Assembly (NCBI GenBank): GCA_015200345.1
Contig: CP054187.1
Span: 3,766,470 to 3,830,469, forward strand
Direction of reading: 5' to 3'
DNA length: 64,000 nt
Source of the DNA: Planctomycetia bacterium
GTDB lineage: Bacteria; Planctomycetota; Phycisphaerae; UBA1845; UTPLA1
Shown here: piece after piece, positions 33,784 to 42,750 of the stretch
Position numbering within the stretch: position 1 is the stretch's first letter
Layout: each line of letters opens with the position of its first letter
Translations under genes and position numbers: made by a program
The notes under the pieces: generated by a model
What the model saw: only the letters and a program-made list of their open reading frames with translations
What the model was told of the DNA's origin: nothing
The model's database searches: none

Positions 33784-33880
33784 AAACCGCCCCGGGTCGT
33801 CGTCGAGGGCGAGCAGGAAGGCGATCAGGTCGACCTGCTGGGCGTGCGCGAACCAGGTTTCCTGCCGTGGTTGTCTGCGT
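33784..33880 (-). pseudogene. Possible remnant of a cytochrome-c-like C-terminus
   Basis: In the region between the DUF2325 and HEPN-like genes the minus strand encodes FAHAQQVDLIAFLLALDDDP followed soon by a stop. This resembles the last helix of planctomycete c-type cytochromes and peroxidases (DLVAFLLSLDD-type). No haem motif CxxCH is present in the short frame, so at best it is a decayed end of a gene. Chance similarity in a high-GC frame is possible. Confidence 0.3.
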
Positions 33881-33991
33881 AACCATCGACGCGCAGGGCA
33901 TTTATCAGCCAGTAACCAACAGTACCGAACCCGCAGGTCGGGCGCTCGCAAGTCGTACTTCGTTCGCCGCAGAAGTTTGAGCAAGGATCGG

Positions 33992-34876
33992 TCAATCCTC
34001 CCGCGGAGGAAAAGTTACGTTTCCCCAGTCCTCCGTCACGCCGGCGTCAATCGTAATCTGAAGGAATGTTTGAAGCAGGTCCATCAGAATGGCCGCCGAG
34101 ATCTGCAGCGTTCGACGATTGAGGCGGCTGCCCTTCGTGCTTGCCCCATGAAATACCTGATTGCGGAGCACGTACAACCGTTCAAACAGCAATCGCAAAA
34201 TGGGTAGCCAATTGGTTTTCTGATATCCCAGAATCGCGGATTTTACCTCTTGCTTGACCTGCCTGATCGCCGGGGCGGTCTCACCGTCCCAGAAACGGCT
34301 GTTGAGGTACTTGTTATCTATCAAGTTTAGGACCGAGCCCTGACGTTTGCCAAGAAGCTTGTGGAGCAAGCCGTGACTATCGAGGCGCCATACTTGCGAT
34401 AGGAAGGTACCTAGCGATTCGCGATCACCCCACGGGCGGTGAGCGGAACTCTGTCGTCCGTACAGGGCGTTCATCCCGATCCAGCAGAAGATAAACTGAC
34501 CATCGACGTCGCCTGAATCAAGACTTTCAGCACGCTCCAACCACGACAGCGCCCGCCAGACGCGGATAGAGAAGTCCTGATTGCCATCACGGAGGTCGCG
34601 GGGCAGCTGGCGAAAGCGGTTGCGAAGCTCAACAGACGAGTACATAGCGAATAGTAAAAAGTCTCGGTCAAAGCGAGACAAACGCCTTCGGGAATAAAGG
34701 ATGGCTTTCCCTGCCCACCGGGTCGAGTCTTCGGCCGGGGAGGGCAGCGGGTGTTGGCAGAGCGTGATGTTCTCCTGCTTTCGCAGTTGTCTGGCCGTGG
34801 TCAGTTTCCGGCGGCGCTCGGCCAGCAGCGCCTCCGGGTTTCCTCGATAATAATCCACCGGCCGCAGGAGGTTCAA
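33992..34876 (-). CDS. HEPN-like protein whose frame is fused to a transposase tail
   Basis: A 294-residue open frame starting at TTG. Residues 1-40 (RPVDYYRGNPEALLAERRRK and following) are the C-terminus of a DDE integrase-core transposase; the same frame continues upstream as HHRLHSSLNLL to a stop near 34930. From about residue 60 on the sequence is a helical domain with FIFCWIGMNALYGR and RNQVFHGAS (Arg238-x4-His243), the RX4-6H signature of HEPN RNases. The true start of the HEPN gene may be internal, for example the ATG at 34645, but that removes part of the first helix. No nucleotidyltransferase partner is adjacent; the DUF2325 gene lies 288 bases downstream on the same strand. Confidence 0.6.
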   Translation of the reverse strand: MNLLRPVDYYRGNPEALLAERRRKLTTARQLRKQENITLCQHPLPSPAEDSTRWAGKAILYSRRRLSRFDRDFLLFAMYSSVELRNRFRQLPRDLRDGNQDFSIRVWRALSWLERAESLDSGDVDGQFIFCWIGMNALYGRQSSAHRPWGDRESLGTFLSQVWRLDSHGLLHKLLGKRQGSVLNLIDNKYLNSRFWDGETAPAIRQVKQEVKSAILGYQKTNWLPILRLLFERLYVLRNQVFHGASTKGSRLNRRTLQISAAILMDLLQTFLQITIDAGVTEDWGNVTFPPRED

Positions 34877-34930
34877 ACTGCTGTGCAGCCGGTGGTGATT
34901 GGAGTGGTCGAAAGTAATGTTTCAGGTCTT
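34757..34930 (-). mobile_element. Transposase C-terminal remnant (DDE integrase core type)
   Basis: The minus strand encodes, from a stop near 34930, FDHSNHHRLHSSLNLLRPVD and then YYRGNPEALLAERRRKL up to about residue 36 of the HEPN-like frame. NxHRxHSSL and the YYRG segment are typical of the end of IS3/IS481-like transposases. No catalytic DDE part, inverted repeat or target duplication is visible. It marks the junction between the island and the polysaccharide locus. Confidence 0.65.
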
Positions 34931-35022
34931 TCACGGGGTGACTCCTTAGCGCGGGGATGAAGATTGCGAACGCCCTTGCCGCGGTCATAGACTGTAGCAA
35001 CTTGGCAGGCGAGCGGGTACTG

Positions 35023-35964
35023 ATGAACCTGAACCAGCAACGGATTGTCGTGACCGGCGGGGCCGGTTTTCTTGGCCGAACTGTTTGTGCCGAGTTGGTT
35101 CGGTGCGGCGTTCCGCGCGAGAATGTCCTGGTCCCGAGAAAGCAGCAGTTTGACCTTACTTCGCTGGAGGCCGTTCGGCGATTGCATGACGTCATGCAGC
35201 CTACGGTGGTGATTCACCTCGCGGCGGAAGTGGGGGGAATTGGCGCGAATCGCACGCAGCCGGGTCGGTTCTTTTATTCCAACCTTGCGATGGGGATGAA
35301 TTTGATCGAAGAGGCGCGGCTGCGCAACCTTGCGAAGTTTGTGCAGGTGGGGACGGTCTGCTCGTATCCCAAGTTCACGCCTGTGCCGTTTCGAGAAAAA
35401 GATTTCTGGGACGGATATCCGGAAGAAACGAACGCGCCGTACGGCATTGCCAAGAAGGCGCTGCTGGTCATGCTTCAGGCATATCGGCAACAATATGGCT
35501 TGAACGGAATTTATCTTATTCCGGTCAATCTTTACGGCCCCGGTGATAACTTCGATCTTGAGACGAGCCACGTCATCCCTGCGATGATCCGAAAGTTCGT
35601 GGAGGCCACGCGCCGAAATACACCGCGTGTTGATCTGTGGGGAACCGGCGCGGCAAGCCGAGAATTCCTGTACGTCGACGACGCCGCGCGTGGAATCGTC
35701 CTGGCGCTGGAGCGGTACGACGGCGCCGAGCCGGTCAATCTTGGGAGCGGCTCGGAGATCACAATTCGAGACCTGGCGGAAAAGGTCAAACGGATCGTGG
35801 GGTACACAGGAGAGGTTGCGTGGGATTCATCAAGACCGGATGGCCAGCCGCGACGGCGCCTGGATATCTCCCGTGCAAGGGCGTTGTTCGGGTTTGACGC
35901 AGCGGTTTCGCTTGACGAAGGGCTTCAGCGCACGCTTGATTCGTATTTGCGATTAAATCAGTAG
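35023..35964 (+). CDS. NAD-dependent epimerase/dehydratase, GDP-L-fucose-synthase-like
   Basis: A 313-residue extended short-chain dehydrogenase. The NAD(P)-binding motif is [10 protein letters not shown], the catalytic Tyr-x3-Lys is YGIAKKALL, and the run [20 protein letters not shown] is characteristic of GDP-L-fucose synthase (GDP-4-keto-6-deoxymannose epimerase/reductase), as is [16 protein letters not shown]. It would make GDP-fucose or a related sugar nucleotide for the polysaccharide. The start at 35023 puts the Rossmann motif at the usual distance; ATG at 34957 gives 22 extra residues. A GDP-mannose dehydratase partner is not in the window. It opens the polysaccharide locus. Confidence 0.85.
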   Translation: MNLNQQRIVVTGGAGFLGRTVCAELVRCGVPRENVLVPRKQQFDLTSLEAVRRLHDVMQPTVVIHLAAEVGGIGANRTQPGRFFYSNLAMGMNLIEEARLRNLAKFVQVGTVCSYPKFTPVPFREKDFWDGYPEETNAPYGIAKKALLVMLQAYRQQYGLNGIYLIPVNLYGPGDNFDLETSHVIPAMIRKFVEATRRNTPRVDLWGTGAASREFLYVDDAARGIVLALERYDGAEPVNLGSGSEITIRDLAEKVKRIVGYTGEVAWDSSRPDGQPRRRLDISRARALFGFDAAVSLDEGLQRTLDSYLRLNQ

Positions 35965-35973
35965 GATGTTTTG

Positions 35974-37248
35974 ATGGAAGCTGGTGACACTCAACAACCG
36001 AGCACCGCAAAGGGCGGCCCCTCCGGCGCGACGGGAGCCGCCGGTGCCAAGCGAATGCCATCGCGTTCGAGGAAATCAATCGGGTTCAAGCTCCTCGCAA
36101 TGGTCGCGGCGCTCTGCATCGTTCTGGTGTGCTCGGAAATGGCCGTGCGCTTGCTGCTGAAAGTGACAGATGTCGCGTTCATGATCTGGGATCCGCTGAT
36201 TGGGCCGAGGCGAGCGCCCAACCAGAGCGGACAATTCTACGTGGGGCTGGAAGCCCAGGGTCGATACTCGTTCAACGCACACGGATGGAACAACCTTCAC
36301 AGCACGTACTCGGCAGTCAAGCGAGCGGGCGCTCGACGTGTTTGCCTGGTAGGCGATTCCATGGTTGAGGCCATGCACGTGAACGTGGAGGATTCGATGG
36401 CCAGCGTCGCCGAACGCGCCATGAGCCGTCCCGATCGTCCTGTTGAATGGTACACATTTGCCAATTCCGGTTACGGCACGACCCATGAGTACCTGTTGAT
36501 TCATCATTATGCGTTGGATTACCGTCCGGATGTTGTGGTGATGCTGTTCATCGCAAATGATCCCGTCGATTGTTCGATCTATCTGGCTCCCCAGGAGCCG
36601 TGGATGGCGCGGCTCCTGCTGGATGAGAACGGAGAGCTGGTCTACGTCGCACCCGAACAATACGTTCCATCGACGCTGAAGCGTGTGTTCGCAAAATCGG
36701 CGTTGGTGCGGTACTTGTTTATTCAAAAGCGGCTCTTCGAGCGCGGCGCCTCGCGCCTGGCCCCCGGCCAGATGCCGGTGCGCGAGCAGACGCTGGCCAA
36801 CCTGGCGGCGACCAGCACGAAGACCGACACTTTGGAGGATCGCGTCGCGCGAACCTGGGAACTGATTGAAGCAGTACTCAAGCAGACCAGGCAGGAATGC
36901 GAGGCACGCGGCGCCGAGTTCCTGCTGGTATACCAGGGACACCGGTTCGAGATGGAAGCAGCCGCCGAGGGTCGAACGTATTCGCCTCCCCCGCGCGAAG
37001 TGGACCCGCTCTGTGTGTGGGAGCGTCTGAACGAGATGGGCCGCGACTACCTGGAACCGCTTGCCCGGCGGCAGGGGATTCATTATCTGGATCTGACGGA
37101 TGCCGTTTCCGCAGCGTGCCGCGCAGCGCGAACGAGATTCAATTTCGTGGATGACGGGCATTTTAACACCTTCGGGCATCGCGTGGCGGGCGAAGCCATG
37201 GCGGCGAAAGTGGAAGTGATTCTGGCCGGTAAGCGAGGAAAACCGTGA
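35974..37248 (+). CDS. SGNH-hydrolase-like membrane-anchored protein
   Basis: A 424-residue protein with a basic N-terminus and one membrane helix (FKLLAMVAALCIVLVCSEMA), then a periplasmic SGNH/GDSL-like domain. The nucleophile block is VCLVGDSMVEAMHV and the C-terminal catalytic pair is DDGHFNTFGHRVAGEAM (Asp-x2-His type). SGNH proteins in polysaccharide loci commonly add or remove acetyl groups. It starts 9 bases after the epimerase gene (ATG at 35974; a TTG lies at 35971) and overlaps the antiterminator gene by 4 bases. The direction of the reaction is not known. Confidence 0.8.
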   Translation: MEAGDTQQPSTAKGGPSGATGAAGAKRMPSRSRKSIGFKLLAMVAALCIVLVCSEMAVRLLLKVTDVAFMIWDPLIGPRRAPNQSGQFYVGLEAQGRYSFNAHGWNNLHSTYSAVKRAGARRVCLVGDSMVEAMHVNVEDSMASVAERAMSRPDRPVEWYTFANSGYGTTHEYLLIHHYALDYRPDVVVMLFIANDPVDCSIYLAPQEPWMARLLLDENGELVYVAPEQYVPSTLKRVFAKSALVRYLFIQKRLFERGASRLAPGQMPVREQTLANLAATSTKTDTLEDRVARTWELIEAVLKQTRQECEARGAEFLLVYQGHRFEMEAAAEGRTYSPPPREVDPLCVWERLNEMGRDYLEPLARRQGIHYLDLTDAVSAACRAARTRFNFVDDGHFNTFGHRVAGEAMAAKVEVILAGKRGKP

Positions 37249-37817
37249 ATGCAGGGGGTGTTCAGTCGTTGGCTAAGATCGAGATCCCTCCGGTGCGGGA
37301 GGGGACCGCGTGGTGGGTGGCCCATACCAAACCCCGCCAGGAAAAGGCGCTCGCGGAGGATCTTCGATCGCTGGGGCTTCCGTCTTATCTGCCGCTCTAT
37401 GAACGCGTGACCCGAAGCCGGCGAAGCGGCCGAATGTCGCGATCGTGGATTCCGGTTTTTTCGAGCTATGTCTTTCTGGTGGCGTCCCCGGAGGATCGTC
37501 AGCGCGTCTTGCGCACCCAGCGCGTGGCGCAACTGCTGGTTGTTCGCGATCAGTCGCGGCTCGTGACCGAGTTGACGCAGATTCAGCGGGTGCTCTCCAA
37601 TCCGGTCGAGTTCCGCATTCATCGTGGGTTGAAAATCGGCGCGTGGGCGCGCGTCATCAGAGGGCCGTTGCTTGGAACCGAGGGCGTCGTGCAAAAACGG
37701 CTATCGCGTATGCGGCTGGTTCTGAACGTCGAGATGCTCGGGCAGTGCATCAGCGTGGAGGTCCTGGAGGACATGCTCGAAGCGATACCTGATTCCACAT
37801 TCGATCGCCATGGCTGA
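37245..37817 (+). CDS. NusG-family transcription antiterminator (RfaH/UpxY/LoaP-like)
   Basis: A 190-residue NusG paralogue. The NGN domain is recognised by WWVAHTKPRQEKALAEDLRS, LPSYLPLYERVTRSRR and WIPVFSSYVFLVASPED; the KOW domain by GAWARVIRGPLLGTEGVVQK. Specialised NusG paralogues encoded in polysaccharide clusters allow RNA polymerase to read through long operons. Here an uninterrupted run of about 20 kb starts 1.3 kb downstream. It starts at GTG overlapping the SGNH stop (GTGA), so its level is tied to that gene. General nusG should exist elsewhere in the genome. Confidence 0.9.
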   Translation: MNAGGVQSLAKIEIPPVREGTAWWVAHTKPRQEKALAEDLRSLGLPSYLPLYERVTRSRRSGRMSRSWIPVFSSYVFLVASPEDRQRVLRTQRVAQLLVVRDQSRLVTELTQIQRVLSNPVEFRIHRGLKIGAWARVIRGPLLGTEGVVQKRLSRMRLVLNVEMLGQCISVEVLEDMLEAIPDSTFDRHG

Positions 37818-37842
37818 AGCCGCGTATCAAGGCGGAGGCCGA

Positions 37843-38670
37843 TCACGGACGCTTATACATGATGACAAAATCCCCGACCTGCGTCAGGGCCAGCGCGCGC
37901 ACCCACGGGCTTTTCTGAATGAGCTTGTAGGCCATGCGGCGGACCAGCGAGCGCTGGACACTTGGATCGCTGGGGCGGACCAAATCAATCAGCGAATAAA
38001 ATTGGGCAAATCCTGCATAGCGCCCCAGCCTGCAAAGCTCGCTGTAGGTAAACCAATGGACCGCCGGACGCAGGGAATAATTCGCGAGGTGCGGCCGGAC
38101 ATGCAGGTGATGGAAGACATAGGATTCCTTCACGAGCGCCGGAAACCAGTTGTAGAAGGGGACGCGGTATTCGCCGTTTTCGCCGGTGAGGCGAAATCGG
38201 TGGCGGTTGGTGGTCGAGACCACCGCGATGCCGCCGGGCGACGTCACGCGAAAGATCTCCTTCAACGAGTCCTCGGGACTCTCCACGTGTTCCAGGACGG
38301 CTTCGAACAGGACGAGGTCTTGTGACGCGTCCGGAAGGCTGATGCGTTCGGCCGCTCCCTCTGTGACGAGCGGAGCGCCTAGGAAGGCGTTCGCTGATTC
38401 TACAAATGACTTGATAGGTTCGATGCCTCGGGTCTCGTAGCCCGCGTTGCGAAGGCAGGCGATGGGCTGCGGCCGGGGCCCGCAACCCAGAACGAGCACG
38501 TTCTTGATGCGATCGCGACCGACGAGGCGATGGAGATAGCCCATCACGCGCAGGATTCGCTCATCTTCTTCCGTTCGGCTGGAAACCGAACGCTCGAAGG
38601 TTTCGTGGTATCGGCGGGCAAGATCGGGATGACCGTTGACTAACGGCCGATCATTCGGGTCTTCGCTCAT
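37843..38670 (-). CDS. Class I SAM-dependent methyltransferase
   Basis: A 275-residue protein with a Rossmann-like methyltransferase core: motif I NVLVLGCGPRPQPIACL, acidic end of strand 2 in ETRGIEPIKSF, motif VLFEAVLEHVESPEDSLKEI, and SPGGIAVVSTTNRHRF. It resembles Methyltransf_11/23-type enzymes found in glycan loci, and could methylate a sugar or lipid carrier. It is on the opposite strand, convergent with the antiterminator gene (25 bases apart), and is the only minus-strand gene of the locus. The substrate is unknown. Confidence 0.85.
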   Translation of the reverse strand: MSEDPNDRPLVNGHPDLARRYHETFERSVSSRTEEDERILRVMGYLHRLVGRDRIKNVLVLGCGPRPQPIACLRNAGYETRGIEPIKSFVESANAFLGAPLVTEGAAERISLPDASQDLVLFEAVLEHVESPEDSLKEIFRVTSPGGIAVVSTTNRHRFRLTGENGEYRVPFYNWFPALVKESYVFHHLHVRPHLANYSLRPAVHWFTYSELCRLGRYAGFAQFYSLIDLVRPSDPSVQRSLVRRMAYKLIQKSPWVRALALTQVGDFVIMYKRP

Positions 38671-39136
38671 GCACGAAACCTGGCGTTGGTGGGTGTATTG
38701 GCCGAGAACGAAAGCATCTGGACATCGACCGCATCGGGAGCGTGATCTAGTTTAGATGGCGGCTGATTCCCAGGCAACCAATCCCACACGGAGGGCGGTT
38801 GCCAAGGAGATCCCTATGGCTGCGGCGTGAAGATTATTGACCCGGGCGAGGTTTTTCGGGATACGAGTTACCGGCGCCGAAGCCTGCAAACACCCACTGA
38901 CGAACTCCTTTCAACAACTTCCGTATGGAAGTGCATGCCAATTGCGGAGGGTCAATTCGGCAAGCGCGGGATGGGGCATGGGGGAGTGGCTGCCGATAGA
39001 ATAGAAGTGATCAAGTTACCGGCTGGATGTCTGTAACTATGGATCCTGTCGCGAGTTGTATGCAGCGAGGCCGTGCGGCTGACGGGGACGGAGTCTGCCC
39101 GCAGAGCTCGCCGGCCATCTGAAGCCGACCAGTCAT
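38671..39136. other. Divergent intergenic region before the long polysaccharide operon
   Basis: A 466-base region between the methyltransferase and flippase genes, so it must hold the promoter of the long operon. It is less GC-rich than its surroundings. Visible items are a stem-loop at 38773-38803, a good ribosome-binding site AAGGAG (38804-38809) before a four-codon frame ATG GCT GCG GCG TGA at 38816, and an open frame of 69 codons from a GTG at 38827 that overlaps that stop. None of the short frames has recognisable homology. No convincing sigma70 promoter was found. Confidence 0.55.
38773..38803 (+). promoter_or_regulatory. Stem-loop in the leader region, possible antiterminator target
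   Basis: GGCAACC (38773-38779) pairs with GGTTGCC (38797-38803) around a 17-base loop. LoaP-type NusG paralogues need an RNA hairpin in the leader of the operon they control, and this hairpin lies upstream of the run of genes starting at 39137. The link is inference from position only. Confidence 0.3.
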
Positions 39137-40756
39137 ATGGAAGACGCGGTACAAAACAATGCGGATTCAATATGTCCAGACAAATCAACGACTTCTTCGA
39201 GACGAGCCGGTTCTGCTGATCTGGTGAGCGCTGGGGATCGCTCGGGCCCAACCGGTCGCGGCGCCGCACGCGAGGCGACCGGCAAGACCATGATGGTCGT
39301 GACGTCCCGCCTGCTGGCGATGGGAGTGTCGCTCGTCGGGCTGTATTTTTATACTCGCGTATTAGATAAATCCGACTGGGCGGCGGGGTTGGTCATGGCC
39401 TTGATCGGCGAGACGGCCTTTGCGATGCTGGACATGGGCTTGGGGCTGTGTCTGGAGCGCCGGCTTCCCGGGATCCTCGCCCGGGAGCATCGCGAAGGGT
39501 TGATTTTGATCGGCGTCTTTGTCGTCGTTGTGATTGCGAGCGCGGCGGTCGTCGCGTTCGGGCTGTATGGCTGGTGCGACGCACTGGCAGTCGCATTGAT
39601 GAAAGACCCTTTGAAGAGCGGGGTCATCCTGTGGGGCATACCGTTTGCCATGGCCGTCATGTGGCGCAGCGCGCTGTTTTGTGTGATGCGCGGCACCAAT
39701 TGTTTCGGACGCCTTAGCATTCTCTCGCTGTCGAGCCAGATTTTCTTTGTCGCCGGGACCGTCGGCGGATACCTGCTCATGGGTCTGAAAGGGTTTCTGA
39801 TCGGAGCGGCAATCGCGTATGCGTTGCCGTGTGCCTACGAAAGCTGGAAGCTTCGAAGGTATTTCAACGTTGTGCCTGCGTTCCGCGACATCTGGCGATA
39901 TCTCAAGTATTCGCGTTCCATGCTGGGAGAGCGGGTGGTGAACGCCGGTTACTCCTTCGCGGATCAATGGGTCATCGGGCTCGTGCTGCCGGCGGCGTCG
40001 CTGGCGACGTACAACGTACCGCGCAGCTTTTTCGATCGTTTCCAAACGCTACTGGATGGCATGTGGATGGTGCCGACGACGCTGTTGTCGCGTGAATCGG
40101 CTCGCGGGCCGGATGCGGTGCGCGCCGCCATGCGTCGATTGAGACGGGTCTTTACCTACCTCTTTGTCCCGATCGGCGTCGGGCTTCTGGCATCGAGCTA
40201 CTTTCTCGTGGACATCCTCGGCGGGAGCAAGTATCACGACGCCGTAGAACCGTTTGCCATTCTTGCGCTTCATTACCTTGTGTTGGGCCTTGCTGCCGCC
40301 AACGCCATCATCGGAATCAGTACGATTGCGCCGCCGGGGGACCGGCTTCGATCGATCCTTTCCAAGAATGTGGCGTACCTGATATGTCTGCCATTGCTGG
40401 CGAAGTGGTTCGAGCTGAACGGCGTCGTCGGGGCGAAGCTGATGGCGACCGTTGTGGAAGCGATTGTCGCCGCGATGCTGATGCGTCGCGTTTTGCAGGT
40501 GAACTGGGAGTGGGATTCGCTGCGAGCGGTCGCGCTGCCGGCAGCCTTGTTGTTTGTGGTGGTCGCCGGCGGCCAATATTACTTTTACAGCCGACTCGTT
40601 GCGCCGCTCTTCATGGCAGCGGGCACGGCGATCTATCTTTACTTGTTCTTTCGGCGTGTTGCGGAGGAGGACCTCCTGTTTTTGGAGCACATACTTCCCG
40701 ACCGCGCGCGCCCGCTGGTCAAACTCGGGCGCTGGTGTCGTCCTGGCGCGAAATAG
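39137..40756 (+). CDS. Polysaccharide flippase (Wzx/MATE-like)
   Basis: A 539-residue polytopic membrane protein with about 12-14 helices, for example VVVVIASAAVVAFGLYGWCD, FLIGAAIAYALPCAYESWKL, WVIGLVLPAASLATYNVPRS and FVVVAGGQYYFYSRL. The pattern YFYTRVLDKSDWAAGLVM near the start is typical of Wzx/RfbX-type exporters of lipid-linked glycan repeat units. The first 45 residues are polar and Ser/Gly/Arg-rich and may not be translated; ATG codons at 39290 and 39293 (KTMMVVTSRLL) are possible internal starts. First gene of the long plus-strand run. Confidence 0.85.
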   Translation: MEDAVQNNADSICPDKSTTSSRRAGSADLVSAGDRSGPTGRGAAREATGKTMMVVTSRLLAMGVSLVGLYFYTRVLDKSDWAAGLVMALIGETAFAMLDMGLGLCLERRLPGILAREHREGLILIGVFVVVVIASAAVVAFGLYGWCDALAVALMKDPLKSGVILWGIPFAMAVMWRSALFCVMRGTNCFGRLSILSLSSQIFFVAGTVGGYLLMGLKGFLIGAAIAYALPCAYESWKLRRYFNVVPAFRDIWRYLKYSRSMLGERVVNAGYSFADQWVIGLVLPAASLATYNVPRSFFDRFQTLLDGMWMVPTTLLSRESARGPDAVRAAMRRLRRVFTYLFVPIGVGLLASSYFLVDILGGSKYHDAVEPFAILALHYLVLGLAAANAIIGISTIAPPGDRLRSILSKNVAYLICLPLLAKWFELNGVVGAKLMATVVEAIVAAMLMRRVLQVNWEWDSLRAVALPAALLFVVVAGGQYYFYSRLVAPLFMAAGTAIYLYLFFRRVAEEDLLFLEHILPDRARPLVKLGRWCRPGAK

Positions 40757-40771
40757 GGGGTTGAGCGAACA

Positions 40772-42682
40772 ATGTGCGGCATTCTGGGCATTGTGACGTT
40801 TCGCGGTGAGCATCCGAGCGAGCGATCGTTTGATCGCGCGCTGGGGCAACTGGACCACCGCGGCCCCGATGATCGCGGGGCGCTGCACGAGACGCTCCCG
40901 TCGGGCGGGCGCATCTCGCTGGGCCAGACGCGCTTGAGCATCCTCGATCTGTCCCCGGCGGGGCATCAACCGATGGTCAGCGATCGCACCGGCACGGCGA
41001 TCGTTTTCAACGGCGAGGCCTACAACTTTCGGGAGGTCCGCGCCGACTTGCAGAGTGCCGGACTGTCGTTTCACAGCGAATGCGATACCGAGGTTCTTCT
41101 GGCGGCGTACGACGAACGTGCGGATCGATTCATTGAGCCGTTTCGCGGGATGTTCGCGATCGGGCTATGGGACCGCGGGCGAGACCGTCTGCTGCTGGTG
41201 CGCGATCGGCTGGGCATCAAGCCGCTCTATTACTACTGGGATGGTCGCGCGTTTGCATTTGCATCGGAGCTGACGGCCATCGCGGCGCTGCCGGGATTAA
41301 AACTTGACATATGTCAGGATGCGATGCGTCAATTCCTCTGGCGCGGGTTCATTCCGTACCCGTTGTCCATCTTCAAGCAAATCCACAAGCTTCCGGCCGG
41401 TTGCATGGTGCGGCTCGATTTGGCGAATCCGCGGCCTGACGTCGTCACATACTGGAATGCGCTGGATTATTACGCCGCACCGGGCCGCTACTCGAACCCG
41501 ACGGAAGCGGTGGACGCCATTGAAGCGGTGCTGCGAGAGTCCGTGAAGTTGCGTTTGATCAGCGACGTTCCGCTTGGGGCCTTTCTAAGCGGAGGGATCG
41601 ACTCTTCACTGGTCGTGTCGTTGATGCGGCAAGTGCATGGGGGGACGGTTCGGACCTTCTCGATCGGCTTTGATGAAGACCGATGGAATGAGGCGCCGGC
41701 GGCCAAACGCATCGCCGAGTATCTGGGAACCCAGCACGAAGAGATGTACATCTCGCGTGCGAACCTGCTTGAACAGGTTCGCACGGTGAGCCGGCATTAC
41801 GATGAACCGTTCGCGGATTCGTCGGCCATCCCGACGCTGGCGCTGGCGAAGTTGACGCGGCGGCATGTAACGGTTGCCCTGTCAGGCGACGGCGGGGATG
41901 AGCTGTTCTGGGGGTATGATCAGTACACCGCCAAATCGAACCGAGTGTTTCCGTGGGTTCGCAAGGTGCCGACGGCGCTGCGGAAGGTGGTTGGTGCGGG
42001 CTTGCGGGCCTTTCGAGGCAGTCCGCTGGAGCGCTGGGGGCATTTGATTGCGTTTGAAGATTTCGCCCAGTTCTATGCCCGAACGGATCTCTGGCATCCG
42101 TGGACATTTGCCGGCCTGCACCGGGCGCACGTCACCTTGAATCGGCAGCTGGAGATTGGTCGAGAGGTCGCTGCCCGATTGGGAGATCGAGATCGGGACC
42201 GTCACATGAGTGCGACCGACTTGAAGTGTTATCTCGTGGACGACATTCTCACGAAGGTGGATCGTGCCACGATGGCGGTCGCGCTGGAGGCGCGCGTGCC
42301 GATCCTGGATCACAAATTGGTCGAACTGGCGGCCGGGATTCCGTACTCGATCAAGAAACACGGGAACGAAAAGAAACACCTGCTCAAGGCGCTGCTTGAG
42401 CGGTACGTGCCGAGGTCGCTGTGGGATCGCCCCAAGATGGGTTTCGGCGTACCGTTGGTTCACTACTTCCGTGGGCCGCTGCGGGATTGGGCTCATGACG
42501 AGTTGTTCAGCGGCGGGCATTCCCTTCCGGAATGGCTGGACATGCGAATCGCGCGCGCCGTGTTGGAAGAACACGTGAGTGGGCGGCGTGACTGTGCGAG
42601 CTTGCTGTGGGCGTGTTTGCAGTTGGCAGGGTGGGATCGGCGGATGCGTGAGATTCGGCGCGGCGCAGAGGCGCCCTGCTGA
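40772..42682 (+). CDS. asnB: Asparagine synthetase-type amidotransferase (first of three)
   Basis: A 636-residue glutamine-hydrolysing synthetase. The N-terminal Ntn glutaminase begins MCGILGIVTF, so Cys2 is the nucleophile; LDHRGPDDRGAL and IVFNGEAYNFREVRADLQ follow. The synthetase half has the PP-loop PLGAFLSGGIDSSLVVSLMR, VALSGDGGDELFWGYDQY and VDRATMAVALEARVPILDHK. These enzymes activate a carboxylate with ATP and transfer ammonia. In polysaccharide loci, homologues such as WbpS amidate sugar uronic acids. Ends 68 bases before the uronate-epimerase-like gene, which fits such a role. Confidence 0.93.
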   Translation: MCGILGIVTFRGEHPSERSFDRALGQLDHRGPDDRGALHETLPSGGRISLGQTRLSILDLSPAGHQPMVSDRTGTAIVFNGEAYNFREVRADLQSAGLSFHSECDTEVLLAAYDERADRFIEPFRGMFAIGLWDRGRDRLLLVRDRLGIKPLYYYWDGRAFAFASELTAIAALPGLKLDICQDAMRQFLWRGFIPYPLSIFKQIHKLPAGCMVRLDLANPRPDVVTYWNALDYYAAPGRYSNPTEAVDAIEAVLRESVKLRLISDVPLGAFLSGGIDSSLVVSLMRQVHGGTVRTFSIGFDEDRWNEAPAAKRIAEYLGTQHEEMYISRANLLEQVRTVSRHYDEPFADSSAIPTLALAKLTRRHVTVALSGDGGDELFWGYDQYTAKSNRVFPWVRKVPTALRKVVGAGLRAFRGSPLERWGHLIAFEDFAQFYARTDLWHPWTFAGLHRAHVTLNRQLEIGREVAARLGDRDRDRHMSATDLKCYLVDDILTKVDRATMAVALEARVPILDHKLVELAAGIPYSIKKHGNEKKHLLKALLERYVPRSLWDRPKMGFGVPLVHYFRGPLRDWAHDELFSGGHSLPEWLDMRIARAVLEEHVSGRRDCASLLWACLQLAGWDRRMREIRRGAEAPC

Positions 42683-42750
42683 TGGGTTAAGGCACCCCCG
42701 AATCCGTGGACCGCGGAACGAGGGATACCGGCGCGGTGAAAGGGAATGGG

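Noticed and set aside
38827-39036. 69-codon open frame in the operon leader
   Set aside because: No homology, GTG start with poor spacing to the ribosome-binding site. Kept only as part of the intergenic description.
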